From Capitulum mitella (taxonomy: Eukaryota; Arthropoda; Thecostraca; Pollicipedomorpha; Pollicipedidae), in the NCBI GenBank assembly GCA_030062745.1, contig CP099849.1, forward strand, positions 18,832,144 through 18,896,143: a DNA stretch of 64,000 nt, given 5' to 3'. A program made the position numbers and the translations under genes. Below, one piece after another: positions 1 to 15,100 of this stretch (position 1 is the stretch's first letter; each line of letters starts with the position of its first letter). A model generated the notes under the pieces. The model saw only the letters and a program-made list of their open reading frames with translations. It searched no databases and was not told where the DNA came from.

Positions 1-165
1 GAGTGATGAAGGCTACGTTCTTGTAGAAGGAGTACTGGACGAGGTTAGCCAGCCGCACGTAGTACCAGTGGCCGTGCACGAGCAGCAGCCGTCTCAGGAA
101 GCAGAATCGACCAAACGAGAAGTCGGAGCAGCGGGCCGCCTGCCGCCCCTCCTTGCCGACCAGAC
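1..165 (-). CDS. ATP11-like: ATP11-like exon 20 (partial, runs off left edge)
   Basis: This exon encodes residues 913-966, reading [14 protein letters not shown], then [10 protein letters not shown], then [14 protein letters not shown] at the start of TM5. The usual ARNSDY reads ARCSDF here. The frame is open to position 1, so the exon end, TM6-TM10 and the C-terminus are outside the window. Confidence 0.96.
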
Positions 166-3100
166 CTGCGCACCGGCCGCCCGTGTCAGGACGCCGTGTT
201 CTAGTGCAGTCGTCTGTGTTATAATGCAATCAAATTGTGCTATGGCGCATGGCGGTCCAGGAACCAGCTCTCAGAAGGCAAGGTTTCAATGGGTCGGACT
301 GCGACGATACGCAAATAAAAACGGATCGTAGGGATGACTGGAACAAGTCAGGGCGAGCATTCCGCCTCGAGATGTAAAAAATCCCCACCCCAGGCAAGGA
401 GGTGACGAATATCAACAGACCAAAAGGTGCAGGGTCACCACACTGAAACAACAACGTACCACGTGCCCAGACTACAGGCGGCGGGCTCCGAATCCCTAGG
501 TGTCCCGAATGGAGCTAGCCCACTCACCAAAGCCGACGTGGGCCTCCTGGATCATGGACACGTCGTTGGCGCCGTCGCCGATGGCTGCTGTTATCGGCCT
601 CTCCTTGGAGTACTTCACTAGCTTCACTACCTAAAGCGAGGAGACAGATGTACGTCGATACCACAGAGAAACCCCGACCGAAAGCCGTAAAAAGAAGCCG
701 CAAAAGAAATAATTTGCCAAAACGAAGAACAGAACTTTCAGTAACGCCACAGAACATCCCGCTGTACTATTCCGGATAACCCACTTTGCCAATGCACGTA
801 ATTTAGGAAAGCTGTTTTATCAACAAACGTTTTGCAGATCACAAACCCTGGCGAAACAAAACCGACTGTCCACAAAATACACATGGCATGCCATCGCAGT
901 CGCACAAACAGGTTCAAACGAATGATATGCGTTCCAGACGCCACGAAGAACGCCACCAAGAACACAAGCAGCCGAGAAGGAGCATTATTTCAACAAAACG
1001 TTACCGATTTCAGCCAGGGATGGCTAATCTGACCCTTTTCTCCCTTGGACCAGGCTGGACCCACCTCTGCCTTCTGCATGGGTGACATTCGACAGCAGAC
1101 CACAGCCTGACATCTGGTGGCGACCCGCAGAAGTTGGTGGCGAGTGGCGCTGGTGTGCAGTGCCATGGTCAGGCTCTCACCGTCCAGCACCAGGCCGAAG
1201 TTGTTGTATGACTCCATGTGGGTCAGCGTACTGGAAGGGCAGCACGACTGGTATAACAGAACAAAGTCCAGCCATTTGGCGCCAATGTAAACTCAATACA
1301 TATTGCACATTTTGCGAAGGCACTCTTCTTAAGGTACGCAACGAAGGTCACTCCATGTTTGGTACCTTGGGATGCAAAACTATCGACGAAAAACACGCAG
1401 AGCGCTGGGCTGGGTTGTTGTGCCTTAAACGCAGAAGTGCACATTATCCCTGATGATGAAGGCACAAACGCGTTCCGCGAACGGCTGCCCCTGGCTGACT
1501 GACATGGCGGACCTTATCCTCCCATTCCCCGCCATCGCCGTCGCCACCACCTCCGGACGCGACCGCAGCCGGCGGAGGAGACGGCCTGCGGCGACTCACT
1601 CGAGCTCCTGCAGCACCTGCTGCACCTCCGGCAGCGAGCGGCGCTGCACCAGCTCCAGCAGGGCCGTGCCGCGCTTGAAGTGGCCGCACGAGGTGGCGAT
1701 GTTGACGGCCGTCTCCACCTTGTCTCCGGTCAGCACCCACACCTGGAGCACGGGAGCATTCCGCGCACGTCTGAGAGCGGCTGATTAAAGGGCGACTATG
1801 AACAAGACGAACCACGTGATCTCCTAATTGGAAAATATCGTTAATATAACAAGTGAGTGTCATAAGCTTTTGCAATTTGGCTAACCTGTGTGACCTAAGA
1901 CATGCCCAGTTGTGTGAATGAACATAGCCAACGACAGTCGTGGTGATAACTGTAAAAGGCAGACAAGCGGTTTTTTTTCATTCCGTGGAAACAAGCTATG
2001 AGTATACGGAAGAAACTGATTGAAAACGAAGACGAAAAAAAATCTGAAAAACTGGGTCCCAGGCTTGACTTATTTGTATGCAAAACATCACGCATGGATC
2101 TCGCTCACAATCCGCTTGACAACAAAAGTAGTTCGTTTGACAGTTCCATAGGAAACATATCTTACCTTGATGCCGGCTGCCCTGAGAGTCTCGAGAGTTT
2201 CAGGAACCCCTCCCTGCAGCTTATCCTCGACGCCGGTGGCACCCAAAAGCTCCAAGTTCGATTCGATTTCGCACATAACGTTCTGGGAACAATTCGTCAT
2301 AAAATGACAGTGTTCAGATCGGACGCATTTATTTTCATCAGGTTCCGAGGAGGTCCATCTGAGACAATCAGTTCTGACTGTGGCCGCTACCCTACAGCAG
2401 AGTAATGATCCGGCACAGCACAACACGAAATGATCCGTAAGGAATTACACAGCACAGGCTTGGCCTATACACAGAAAAGTGACGTTATCACGGAAGAAGT
2501 TACGTTATTACGGAAGAAGACCAAGCGCATCATGCTCCACCCATCCTTTAGATTTTAGAAAACAGATTAAACACGACGTCTGACACTTTGCAGTGGCAAT
2601 GCATGTAGTACATCGGAAGACGTTCTACCAATGGCCAGTTCACACAAACCATGGCGCCTCGATATAGACCGCGTCTCGTACAAAATGACATTTACCAGCT
2701 GACGTGGAGTTTTCAAGTGTAACATCCCAGCCATGGACTGACATTAAACGTCGTAAGTTGTGTGCTGTCGTTAGCACCACAACTGCTGACTGTGAGTTGT
2801 GGAACACGAGCACCAGCGCCCCTGTCGGCGGACCGCCGTACTAACCCGGACCATCTCCTCCCGATTTTGAAGCGAAGACCGTGCCCTGTTGAGCTCCTGC
2901 GAGAAACGGTCCAGCTCATTTCTGCTCAGCTCCTTCCAGGCGAACACCAGGGTACGCAGGCCCAGCTGCAAACGTTCGTCAGGTCAGACTGCAGACATAA
3001 ACGCGACGGAAACGTACAACACGCCGGGTCAGGCTACCATGGATCAAAGGCAATTCCAAGGCGTGGTGAAAAAAGCCACCATTCATTCGCAGACTTTCAG

Positions 3101-6100
3101 AGGTGAAACTTACTTTTCAATAGAAGTAATTTTCAACTAATTTAAGGAGCTGACTTTTCCTTAATTTCGATCAATACCAGAGCAAAGAAGAATTTGTTCA
3201 AATACATAGATTTAAGATTAAATATTATAGATTAAATATTAAACTTACATGGATTTAAGACCCTCCGAACCGCCTACGCCACGCGTCCCTCCCAAACCGG
3301 CTTCCTGCATCCTCGGCCAGCGTGGCCGGGACCAGACAGGAGGAGCCTGATGGTGCTGCTTCGCGTCTGATACGGTGCACCGCATCAGGCAGACCCAGAT
3401 GGGACCCAGAGTCATGCTGACTGTTAACTGCGTGACGGAACGCACATAGCGCCAGGTTTTGTGAGCGAGCCCAGTAGATTCAACAGCAGACACATGTGCG
3501 GGTCCTGTTGAACATTGTGTGCGCTCTCGGCCCGAGTCCACGTCAGCCCGGGTCGGCAGTCAGCGCGACTGACCTGACACTGACCACCCTATAGTCCGGC
3601 AAACGGAGGAATCGGCCGAAAACCGAATTTAACTCGACACCAAATGAGGTATTTCGCCACCTTCCAGTTCCTGGGAGGGTTTTTACCCCTTGCCTATTTT
3701 GAGAAAAAAAAATGGCTTGACTTTAGTTGTTCGAACAGAAAAAGACAGCCCGCCACCGTGACACGTTAAATATTTCCTGTGTTGACAGCAAGGTCATCGG
3801 TGGCGTCAAGGTTAAAATTCCTTAGCTTTCATAGCTGTTTACCGACCACTTCAGAAGCACGACAACAAGGTAAGAATGGTCTCAATGGGCCAAACTGGGT
3901 GTCAAATGACTGAACGAGCTCATTTTGTTGCAAAAAAAAATAACATTTTTCCGAAAAGCGAACCGAGCTCAACCAAGGTTATTCGCTTACTTTAGGTCAT
4001 CACCTGACTTTTGGCTAGGTATCGCTGGTGTAACATTTGACGGGAATGCTCAAAATTTGTCTTTGTTGCTCTGTATGCGCAACATTTTGATACTTAAACC
4101 TATATCTGTCTAAGAACAGAGGTTTATTGACTTGACTGACTTGACCAAAATTAGAGGTCACATATGACCAGCGCAATCTGATGCATGGTCTTTGTGTCGT
4201 TCCTGTTGAGCTTTTTGGAGCCATGCCAGAAAGGAAAGAGAGAGACCGGAGTTCTAACCGTACCCGAAGAAGAAGAAAGAAAGAAGAAAACTGTATACCT
4301 GATTCAGCTTATGGCGCCGCAAGACCTGACCTACTGTGACCCGATCAATGATTTTTCGTGTCAAAAGGTTTCTGCGTCTGTTAGGTGGGCGTACTGAAGA
4401 TTTGGGGCCGCTGACTTTCGGACTTTGCGGTTGTACCGGCAGAACCAAAGGGCGGGCACAAAAATGTCCCGGCAACTCGAGGGTTAAACAGAGGGTGTCC
4501 AGGTCCGGCTGGAAACACGTACTATGCCGGGTTAAACTTAACGGGGACGGGAACGATGATGGGCCTGGAATGCAATGCTCGCCCGGCTGCGTTGTTGTTG
4601 CACTCGAGCATAAAACTTGAACTGGCTGGGAGATAAGCTCCCTGTTCTGGCCAGTGACCGGCCCGAGGGACCGGTTTTAATACAGGCCGGACACCACTCA
4701 GCATGAGAAGGCTTCCTGGCAAGACGCCTCCATACAACGGCTAAAACTCACGGAGACAGCACAGTGAGAAAATTTGGGCACCGCACACATGTGAAACGTT
4801 TTAGGTGTGATGGTATAAGATTTCCAGGGCGTTGTGCTTTCGGAAAACATCATGGCTGCATTTGGCTGTTTGTTGGCTGCTGGCATTTGAGACTCCATGG
4901 AACGGCCGGCCAGGTGTGGAAAGAACGCAAACAGTGTTCTCGAAGGGGCACACTGACGATGCGTTTTCAAACAATGAGTCTAAAGTCACAGCAAAAGTGG
5001 TGTGATTGGCATCACGGTAGTATACATGTATACTTTCATAACTTGTGTAATGATTTCGTAAACCTGCCTTTTGACGATGCATTGCATCTGCATCTACGGA
5101 GGCTGAACTCACGAATGATTCATGGCATTACAAGGCCGAAGCCCATAAATGATTCATCAGCCATACGACAGTTCATGATCATTGAACTGCAGGTGAGTGT
5201 AACGTGTTGGAAAACGTTTCCTCGCGCAACACGCGTCACTCTGGGCTCGAGCCGACGTCACGACGCGTGATCTCACCATTGCGTAGTAGTTGACGTGCTG
5301 TACGGTCTTCTCCTTGTCGCCCGCCACGCACTGGCTGAGCACGGTGCTGTCGGCACCCTTGCAGAGCAGCAGGATCCGGCCGGCGTCGTCCTCCACGATC
5401 ACGGACATGCGCTTCCGCTCTGGTGACAAACGATGCGAGTCAGTGACCGTTGCTCGCGCCACGACGGGAAGCGAGTGCGCCGAGGACGTAGGCTCACGTC
5501 GAACGGCAAAAAAAAACGGGCAGGAAAAGCTCATCTGGTTGTAACAAGGAGGGTCCGTAGGCGTTCGAACCGGCAAGGAGGTGCTGGTTCCCGATTAATG
5601 GTGCCGGACTTCCCGAAGAAGGGCCAAGACAAACCTTTTTCCACGCATACAATACATTCCGGTTTGCGAGGACAAAAAAAAAAATGCCGTTGAAGTCCAA
5701 CAGCTGCGCAGTTATACTGCGTCGAAGAGAGCAGTCTGTCAAGTCTGAGTCGTAAAAGCTTACAACACGCGGGGATGTGAGCTGCACGTGCGTTATCCTC
5801 AAAACTGCTGACGCCATTGAAACTCCATACTGTCTACAGAGAACTTCCCGAATTTCAGAAATTCAGAGGAATTGCTGCAAAGTAATCGGCAGTGGCCTTG
5901 GACGCCAATGAAGATAAAAATCGCGCGACAGATCTGTCATGATGTTCGCCGACTCCATCCGTCCTTCGCCACCACTCCGCGTGGGAGAGCAGCGACTGCC
6001 AGCGGCGGAGCCGCGGGAGAAATGGTGATGACCGTGACCCCCAACCCCAGGCTGCGACCTACCCCAACACCAGTCCGAGGTTACGACCCCTCGGAACCAT

Positions 6101-9100
6101 CCGTGGACTCCAGACTTCAGCCAACAAAATTCGACCGCCGCTTCCGCCGCTTCCGGCCGGCCGCCGGCCGGCGCCGAAAACCGACGTTCCCCGGAGAAAA
6201 ACGTTTCCGTTGGCCGCAAATCTCGCCGGCGTGCGAACCGGCGAGTAGCAGCAGCGATCTGAGCAGCGGATCGCCCGCGACCGGGCCGGCGTCGCGCGAA
6301 GGTCAGGTGAAGGACTGCGCGGCGGCGGCGGCGGCGGCGGCGGCTGCTCGCTGCCTCCGTTCCAGACCAGCCGTCCGGAGCAAAACAGTAACCTTGGGAC
6401 TCGCAGCGCGCGCACCGACGGCGACGCCCGCCCGCCAAGCGTGAGTCCAGCAGGGCGGGTCAGTCGGCCGCAGACTGCTGCACTGTGGGCGAGGCATTTC
6501 ACATGCCTGCGTGAAACGTCATGCACGAGCTAGCGTGCAAAGAAAAGCGTGAACTGCCTGCAAAGCGTTCCAGTGCATGACCGGTTGATTAGTTGGTTAC
6601 TAGGATATTCAGCCCAGTGGGTTCTCGGTCGGTTGTGTAGCCTGCAGTCAAGCAGTGCATGATAACAGATTAGAGCATGCAAACACCACTGCCCGCTAGA
6701 AGGGGAATACCATAGTTATTGCGATACCACGAACCAAGGGTGTTACAGACATCTGAAGTCCGAGGAGCCAATATCGACGAATGTTTGTCCTCAAACAAGC
6801 CGGCGATTGCTGATACGAACATAGCCGACGCAGTAAACCAACCTGAGTCAAACTCCAGCACGTGGATGCGCCTGTAGTGCAGCACGTCGCCTCGTACCGT
6901 GATCTTGCACACGTCCTCGTTAATGCCACCAAAGACCACGCCGAACCTAAAAACATACAACCGTCAACGCAGATCTCAACAACTCGGTCCTCGTTGCCGC
7001 GTTTCAAAGCCTTTCCCCAACTACAGGACTTTTGAAACTACACGACTGACTGTAAATATTCTCAGAAAACGTAATGACATGCAACCATCCCACGACAAGC
7101 CGAAACACACAAACCAAAATACAGTGAGGGTTACCACCAGTGCCTTTCCCATGCCCTTGACGGTTATCTGCGGTCCGTGCACAAATCTCGGTAGGCTGCC
7201 GAGACCTTGCACAAGGCAGAACCGTCTAACTCGTCACGGAGAGAAAGGCGTCTGTTCCTTGCTGGCACCCCGGGGCCGCTAATTCGAGACGAGACACCCA
7301 TCAACGACTGCCGCACGTCACAACAGGACTAACATAGGAGAGACGTCTTAGTGGGATAGTCGATGGGGGCCATACTTTTCTCAGGGAACGCTATCCGGCT
7401 TCAAGCATTGACGATCCACAAGAAAGACATTACAAATGCACCTTCCTTTTGCGATCTATCTAGAAGGCACCATTATCGTTTCTAAAGGAACACTAAAACT
7501 GAAAGATAAATATTCGGAAGAAAACAACGAGGCAAAACACGGACAAATAATGATCGAGCACATGGAAGAATGGCGTTCGGATATTCCACTGCTCAGAATA
7601 CTCATCAGTGGTCATAACTAAACCTGGAACAGAAAGCATGTTTTTGTCCCTAAACGGCAGGCATTGCTTTAAGCCAAGGAGGAAAAACCAGCGCATTACG
7701 TCAACACAGAGACATGAAATGTTTTAACCTCCAGTAGATGACCTTTGCTCAGGGCTTTAACTTTCGTTTCTGTAGAAAACAGAATGTCACTGCGTCGTGG
7801 GTGGAAACACCCATGGCAGAAACGGGGTCAAAATCAATCGGATCTCTATGACTGCCAGACATTGTTCTAGTCTCACCTTAATGCCAGAGTCCACATGGGA
7901 CAGACGCAAGTGATAAAGAAGTAGAGTATGGCAAAAGCAACAGACCATCGCACATTTTGTTGGCACGTTTTGGTTTTTTGGATGGAAATAAGCAGGCGAC
8001 TTCAGTGCAAACCTAACCTGAACTTTCAAGACGTTTATAAGGGTGTTTAAAAATCATTTATCTCAGAACGCTTGAAAGCTCGTCTTCTTGGGCGATCAGT
8101 CGGAATATCTCATGAGGCAGCTAATGACCAATGCAAGGAAGGATTCGGCGCTGCATCGCCTAAAGGAAAATGATAATGACAAAGGCGCTAGAGACACGAT
8201 AGAATGCCGTCATAATGGCAAGAACGAGGTATCAGCGTGTTTATCCCTTCTTCATACCTTTTATTCCATACCTTAACGAACTTTCTTCGACACTCCGTTT
8301 CATCTAAGGACAAACCAGCCAGGGACTTCCATGCGCAAATTCTATTACAGACATAGACAGGCTTTTGATTTTTGGTGTTCTCAGAACGTGGGAGTGTTGG
8401 TGAAAGTCAATTAATCTTGTACATGATCTTGTCCATCCAAAGTCTCACGAATGACCGAATAAAACAAGATTGATTGGAACGGCACGCAACTCCTTAGCGT
8501 GCAGAAAAAAGAAGAAATTGGAATGAAAGAAAATTGGAACAGCGAAATTAGATTATGCAAACTCAGTATATTGAATCGTAAACATCAGAGCTAAAAGTAG
8601 TAGTAAATCCGAAATGGTACATAGTAGCCCTAAATAGGACAAAGTACAGATAGCCATAAACAGCACTAATAGTACCACGCTATCAGTACCAAATACCAAA
8701 TACCACCCTAATAGTTAATAATGTTACTTAATAGTAGTATTTAATGAGAGTGTAACCATAGTTGCACCTGTGAACACGAAACTGAGTTTTGTTTCAAATG
8801 TGCCTTCCAATTTTGTGTGTTGCAGGCGGTGCCATTTCACAAATACCTCTTGGACTATGCTGACCAATTAACCTCAATGACAAGTAGAAGACTGTTCACC
8901 GAATGCCAACATTGATTCTGATCTCGTCTATTCAAGAATCAACTGATCTCGCGACAGAACACATTTTTACGACTCAAATGGAGTGCTAGACACAGTTTGA
9001 TAGGTCAATATTTCGACACTTTCGTAGGACATTTACATAAATGTAGGATACATAATACATACATACATATACATAAATGTATAAATAAATAAATAAATGC

Positions 9101-12100
9101 AACATACATAATACATAAATGTAGGACATTTACGATCCCGCTATATACATGTGCAATGATGTTTTGACATGATTGGGGGCCACAGGTGGAACTTTATCAG
9201 TAACTACAAATACGGCATAAGCCTCCGAAATTGTTACCTGAAAAGGATCTGGATCAAAACTGTAAGGCCTGAAAACTCTACAGTACACCGCCCTCCCGGA
9301 TAATTGGTTATGTCTGAGAACATTCAAAGTTCGCATCGTGAACGGAAAATAATGTGCGAAAACTGTCGAGGGCCATATTTATCCGCCAGACAGCCAAGGA
9401 CACTTCCGCTATCAACGCCAGCTTAGAACTAACAGACGTTTTCTGACGGCCCAACGTGGGATCAAGCATCGCCGTTATGTAAAAAAACGTTCCTGCAAAC
9501 AAACTTCGAATCGCAGTAGCTCGTCAAAAGAGCGATTTTCTTCTATCAACAGAAGCCTCCACACCAAGTGTAACAAGTAAACTGAGACCGCTCACGTGTA
9601 ACAGCTGTTCTCTGACAGTATACTGATATACTGAGATTCGACGTGACCAAACATAGTTCTGCATCCCTCCCCCTTTCTTCGCCCGTCTGGAACTATGTTT
9701 GCACCAGCACCACCCTCTGACCCTCTGACCTGCTTCCCCTGCCCTCCCCCTGCCCACCTCTACCTGTGCCTGGCCTCACTGGCTGTGACTCTCTTAACTC
9801 TGTCTCTACCGGGCTGAGCCTCTGACATCCCCTCTCCTACCCCACCTTCTAGTCAGCGGTGACCCTCTGATTTTTACCTGCGCTCCGCCAACACAACGAT
9901 GACCCGCTGGTCTCTGCCACTGCCAAGCCGGAGGTGACCCTCTGATCCCTGTCTCTGCCCAGCCGGCGGTGACCCTCTGATCCCTGTCTCTGCCCAGCCG
10001 GCGGCGACCTTGTGATCTCTGCCCCTGCCTGGTCAGTGGTGGCGCTCTGACCTGCTGCACGCCTCGACCAGCGCCTTCTCGTCAGGGCTGCTGGCCTGGT
10101 AGCTGGGCTGGGGCTGGTCGCCACCGCCCTCGGTCACCTGGACCGTGTGGCACAGCGCCAGCGCCGTCAGGAAGCCGTCCAGCTCCGCCCGCTGCGGCAG
10201 CAACCGGCGACACGTCAGCAACCGAGAAACGACCACCCGCCTCTCGGCGAACATGGGACGGCAGCTCCACTCGGTAACCGGAAACGGCTACTCAACAACT
10301 CGAAACAACGGCAGCTCGACGAACTGGCGAACAGGGACGGCGACTCACGACTCGGTGGCCGGGAAACGGTTGCTGCTCGTACTAAACCGGGCCAGTCGAC
10401 ATGGCGAATGTTTCGCAATCGACTGCGCGTGTTTTCACATCGAACAACAGCGCTGCACGGCAGCCTTGCTTCTAACGCTCGCTTGCGACAATTACGCTGT
10501 GGACTGCACGAGTCTGCAAACCGGCAAAGATCGTGGGAGAAGCCAAATCCAAGAGAAGTTTACAGGCGCGGAGAGGAAAGCGGTCGTAATTAGTTACTGC
10601 ATTGCACTCAAGCAGACCGCAAAGGAAACAAACGAGTGGTACCATTAGTTACATGTGTTCGCCACACTTACGACTCAAATGGCCGATCTAGTGACCACAC
10701 CTGACCCAGTAACCTCGACCGGCGCCGTGACCGCCACCTCCTCACCTCCATGTCCTTGGAGATGGGCTCGTCGGCGACAGCGGCGGTGGCCCGTGCGCGC
10801 GGGCTGTGCCGCTGCAGCGCGCCATCCACCTCCTTGTAGTTCCTGCCGGCCACCGAGCAGTGCTGGAACTGCATGACGTTCTCCGTCAGCGTGCCCGTCT
10901 TGTCCGAGAACAGGTACTCCACCTGCGGGCGAGGCGGCACGTCAGCGGCGCGTCCTGACAGTGACCTCTGACCTGGGGTGGCGGACGACGGGCCATGGAC
11001 GTTGGTTGTCGTCATCTGTCCCGAGACGACTGGGTCTGCAGGTGAGGTCTGGTCCGAGGACTGTCGTCACCTGCCCCGGCACGACACGCCGGCCACAGAA
11101 CCACCGGAAACCGACAGCAACTTTGGCGTAAGTTGTATGAATCTGTTGTCCGGCCTGAGATTATGATGCCATTTTTAAAGCTTTTGAGTAGACATTGCGC
11201 AACAGGAACATATTTCACACTACCCTGACATCAATACCACGAACGAGAATGCGGTTATCGGCAAACTTAACACCAAACCTAAAGGTAAACGTCCGTATCA
11301 TACGTCTTACCGTTTTGCTCCAAAAAGATGAAAAAGTGAACACGAAATGGGCGCAAGTTAATAAACTCAAAGAGCTGCAGAGGTCCAGTCAAAACAACGG
11401 AACTCCTCCATCCAAATGCCGGATATACGGCAAACCAATACAATAAGAAACTTACGGCAACTACCGCGACGAATGCGTCATCACACTGAAGCCCACGAAA
11501 TACAAAGCCTCTCTAAGAACGCCATAAACATCACCATGCCGTATGTACAGACCGAGTATATCAGTCGCATTGTAATACTAAAAGGCGATGTAACGCAGCA
11601 TAGACTGACCTGCCCAAGCTCTTCGTTGAGGTCAGAGGTGTTGGCCTTGGCTCTGGCTCCGTCATACACTAGCTGTTCGTCCCACTCCAGAAACCGTGTG
11701 CCGGCGAACTTGACCATCTCTGCCGCGGCAACGCAAGAGGTGTCAGCCGCATGTCCACAGACTACACGTACAGGCGCAATAGCCTTGGGAAGTGTAGCAG
11801 GGACAAACGAAACAGCACTGCAGCGTCAAGTCCAAAAAATGAGGTAACAGTCAAACAACGAAAAAAATGAGTGCATATTAGACGAAAACGTATTTAAACA
11901 AGAATGCCCGTGTTTTTTGTGGTAACGTTAACCATGGGCATTCGTTTTTTTTTTTAATATGCTTGCAGACTACACAGCTGAATGGGCAGCGCTCTTTCAC
12001 CGTGGACGTATTAAGATGAAAAACCGGAAGAAAACTGATCCCGACAAGCTTACCTACTGTGACGTATAGGGAGATCGGGATGATGTAGTTGAATATCACC

Positions 12101-15100
12101 AAAAATGAGAATATGGTGTTGACTATCTGAAATGGCTCGTCTGGTAGATACCAAGGCCACTCTGAAAAAGATGGCGTACTGAGGCAGGCTGACAGATTCA
12201 CGTTTTCGACTGCGCCCAACATAAAGATGGTGGACAGGTCCCTGTTGTAGTAAAAGTGACAGGTATGATGCGCCAGTACCAAAACGCAAACCTGAATTAT
12301 ATTTTCTAACAAAGTAGTCACATATAAAGATTTTTACACGGGCACGCGCTGAGCCTGTGCATCCATCTGTAATCATAACAATAAAATGCAAAAACAAATG
12401 TCACAGCGCTTACAGTTTGCGAGCCTTCTGGTGCTGGTATGGAGCTGAAGTCTACCTCATCCGTACAACTGAGCCAACACACCAATCTCCGTTCACAGAA
12501 AGAACCCATCCAATAAAATCTGCCATCGAAAAATAATCTCGCGCCCCAGAGTTCCGTCGACAAATCATAGTGACGCAAACGGTCTGAAATCCAAAGTTAT
12601 CACCCTGACTGGAGTAAGCTGACATGTTTAGAGGAAGATGCTGATATGAACTGGCAATCGCTGAGCCCTAAAAAGCCGTTCAAGGGCCTCACACGTTGTT
12701 GATATCTGTTCCGCACAAAGTGCCGCATAACTACGCATGACAACGACTTCCGCCTGCTCCGTCTCTGACCAATTTGACCAAAACCGATTCTTATTGCTTA
12801 GTAACAAGACACATGTTTGAAGGCGACTGGATGACGGGGTAAATGATTTAAAGGCGATTGGATGGCAGGACATGTGTTTGAGAACGACTGGACAGCTGGA
12901 CGTTTCGGACGACTCGGTAGCAGGGCATATATGACCCGAGTCAATGAGCAGACGGATAACAGTGGCCTTCGTACTGTTCGTTCGACTGCCCGTACAGTCC
13001 GTTTACGTCCGCCAGTGAGAATGAAAAATCTGTTACAGGAGGCTTGGACAGCCTCACCGCAGCGCGCCGCTTCGCTGAGAAGCCCGGCCCGGTCCGAGCT
13101 GTGGCGAATGTCCTTTGACGTGGGCTCCCCGATTGAAGGAAATGGCCATCACATGGGCACCGGGGCGGCCGGCCAGACGGCGCTTCCACACTCGGAGCTG
13201 GCCTTTACAGAGGGGCCGACAAGACAGCGAGCGACCGCCACCGGTGACTCCTTGAGTCCACACAACGGCGATCGTGCAGGAAAATGTGAAAAGCGTTTGC
13301 ATGGAACGTTACGCTCATGTTCGCATGCGCATATGTGCCCTGACGGATGTGATACCTTGTCGCATGGGTGGAACTTTAGGATTTTTTGCTTGCCCCCCTC
13401 CCCAAAAAGGGAGGGGGAGCCCAATAATTCGAATTAAGTCTATGGTGGTGCATGCAAGGAATGACCTCAAAACACCAGAATTAGTCGAAATTAACACTTG
13501 GGCCCCTTATCATTTTTGCAAAGCTCCGTCCCTGCCCAAGCTTGTTCGTGGATCGGTTCAAGCTGACGATCACGTCAGTGAGAGGCAACCTTAAATAGCT
13601 CATTTGTTTACATTGCTTGACACGTTGAAATAAACACACTGGATGTGTATCAACGTGCGCTGAAACGTACTGTACCAGTGCGCATCTACCGGGTTGAAAC
13701 GAAATGTTTTTCAAGGTTCGCCGAGTGCAGCACTGCTCGACCCGAAAAAACAAACAACCAGCTCCAGATCAGAAACTACTGAGTGCACTGCCGCCATCGC
13801 GACGCCCAGATGAGACAAATGCAGCGGCAAGACGCATTTTTGGCCGGCACGGCCCGTGAGGCTTTCAAAGTAAACATTCCGAAATCGAACACCTGAACAA
13901 CCAGTGTTGACCTGGCCCTTCCCCTGCACACCTGCCGCTGTCAGCAGGCCTGCCCGAACCACGTCACATCTGTGGCCCCGGCCAGAGCAGGCCCCCTTCC
14001 CCACACCGCACTGGCCGCCAGGGCCGCGCGTGACTCCGCGGCCTGAAATCGCGACCCCTGACCTCGGCACGAGCGTCCAGCGCCGCAGGGCACGCTAGGC
14101 GCCGCCGCCGCAGCAGCAGCCAGCAACAACGCGCGCCGGCCGTCCGCCCCCGCTCCTGCGCTGGATTGGCACGCCGTGCAGCCGCGGGGGCTGTGGGCCG
14201 GCCGCAGGAGATAATTGTCGGGCCAGAGTGGGATGATATTCGCTGATCGCGCGACGCACAGCCAACTAGTAACTCGATCTGTGGTACTTCCTGAGACGGT
14301 TTTTAAGAGGTAACAGAGCAATGCGAGGTTAATAGCAACCGCTCTCCCTCGGTCAACAAGGTGAATGTGGTGCGTAAAAAAGGTGAACGTGGTGGCATGA
14401 ATCCGTGTATGCGCTGCCAAATCAACCTGCGCCATCAAAATTGAAAAACGATAACAAAATCACGCGTTTCGACCAAGACCGTAAAGCTCAAAATTTTCCC
14501 AACGCGAAGAGATTGCTCAGTGGAGGCCTCGTGGAGAACTCCAGAACTCCAGCCTCTGGAGAAGAACTCCAGAGCTGGAGTTCTTCCATCCAAATTGTTG
14601 TACACCTTGTTCACTTCAGGTATACTTTTGCACGCACCACCTGCTCTTCAGGCCACCCACGGGAACGTGAGAGCCCCCCTTCCCTTTCTTCCTCTGGACA
14701 CGCCACTAGTTCAGAACGTGCCGTGGTACTCCTAAAAGAAAAACTAATCTCACGTGGCAGTCTGAAAGTACGCAGATCCTAGTGACCTTGGTCATCTTTC
14801 ACCGCAACCGCGAACCTCGCAAATGCGAAACCAGCTTCCGATCGCAGCAAAAAGCGGAACTGGGCAGCGCCGGCCGTCCCGGTGCCGGCGGCCTTGGTGC
14901 AGTGTCCGAGAGCCGGCTCGTCACGGTCAAACTGCGGAGGCGGCCTCCTGGCACGGCGCACCTCCACGGCCGGGGAGGGGAACCGTAGTCGACCCGTGCA
15001 GCGGCAACGGCCGCACCGTTTACCGGGGTTCTGCACTGTGCTGGTTGAGGATGAGCTTTCGCCGCCACTTTGCATGGCTAAGACTGGCGAGTGGCTGCCA

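Larger units (their letters stand above)
6947..10051 (-). other. flippase intron 12
   Basis: 3.1 kb, AT-rich between about 7380 and 9520, with the 9040-9135 repeat and the 35-bp minisatellite next to the exon 12 donor. No gene seen. Confidence 0.7.

Noticed and set aside
1444-1875. 143-residue minus-strand frame over flippase exon 17
   Set aside because: It is an alternative frame of the exon; the correct frame carries VWVLTGDK.
5872-6444. 190- and 191-residue open frames on both strands
   Set aside because: Both lie in a GC-rich intron where stops are rare, both are low-complexity, and neither shows splice context or a recognised motif.
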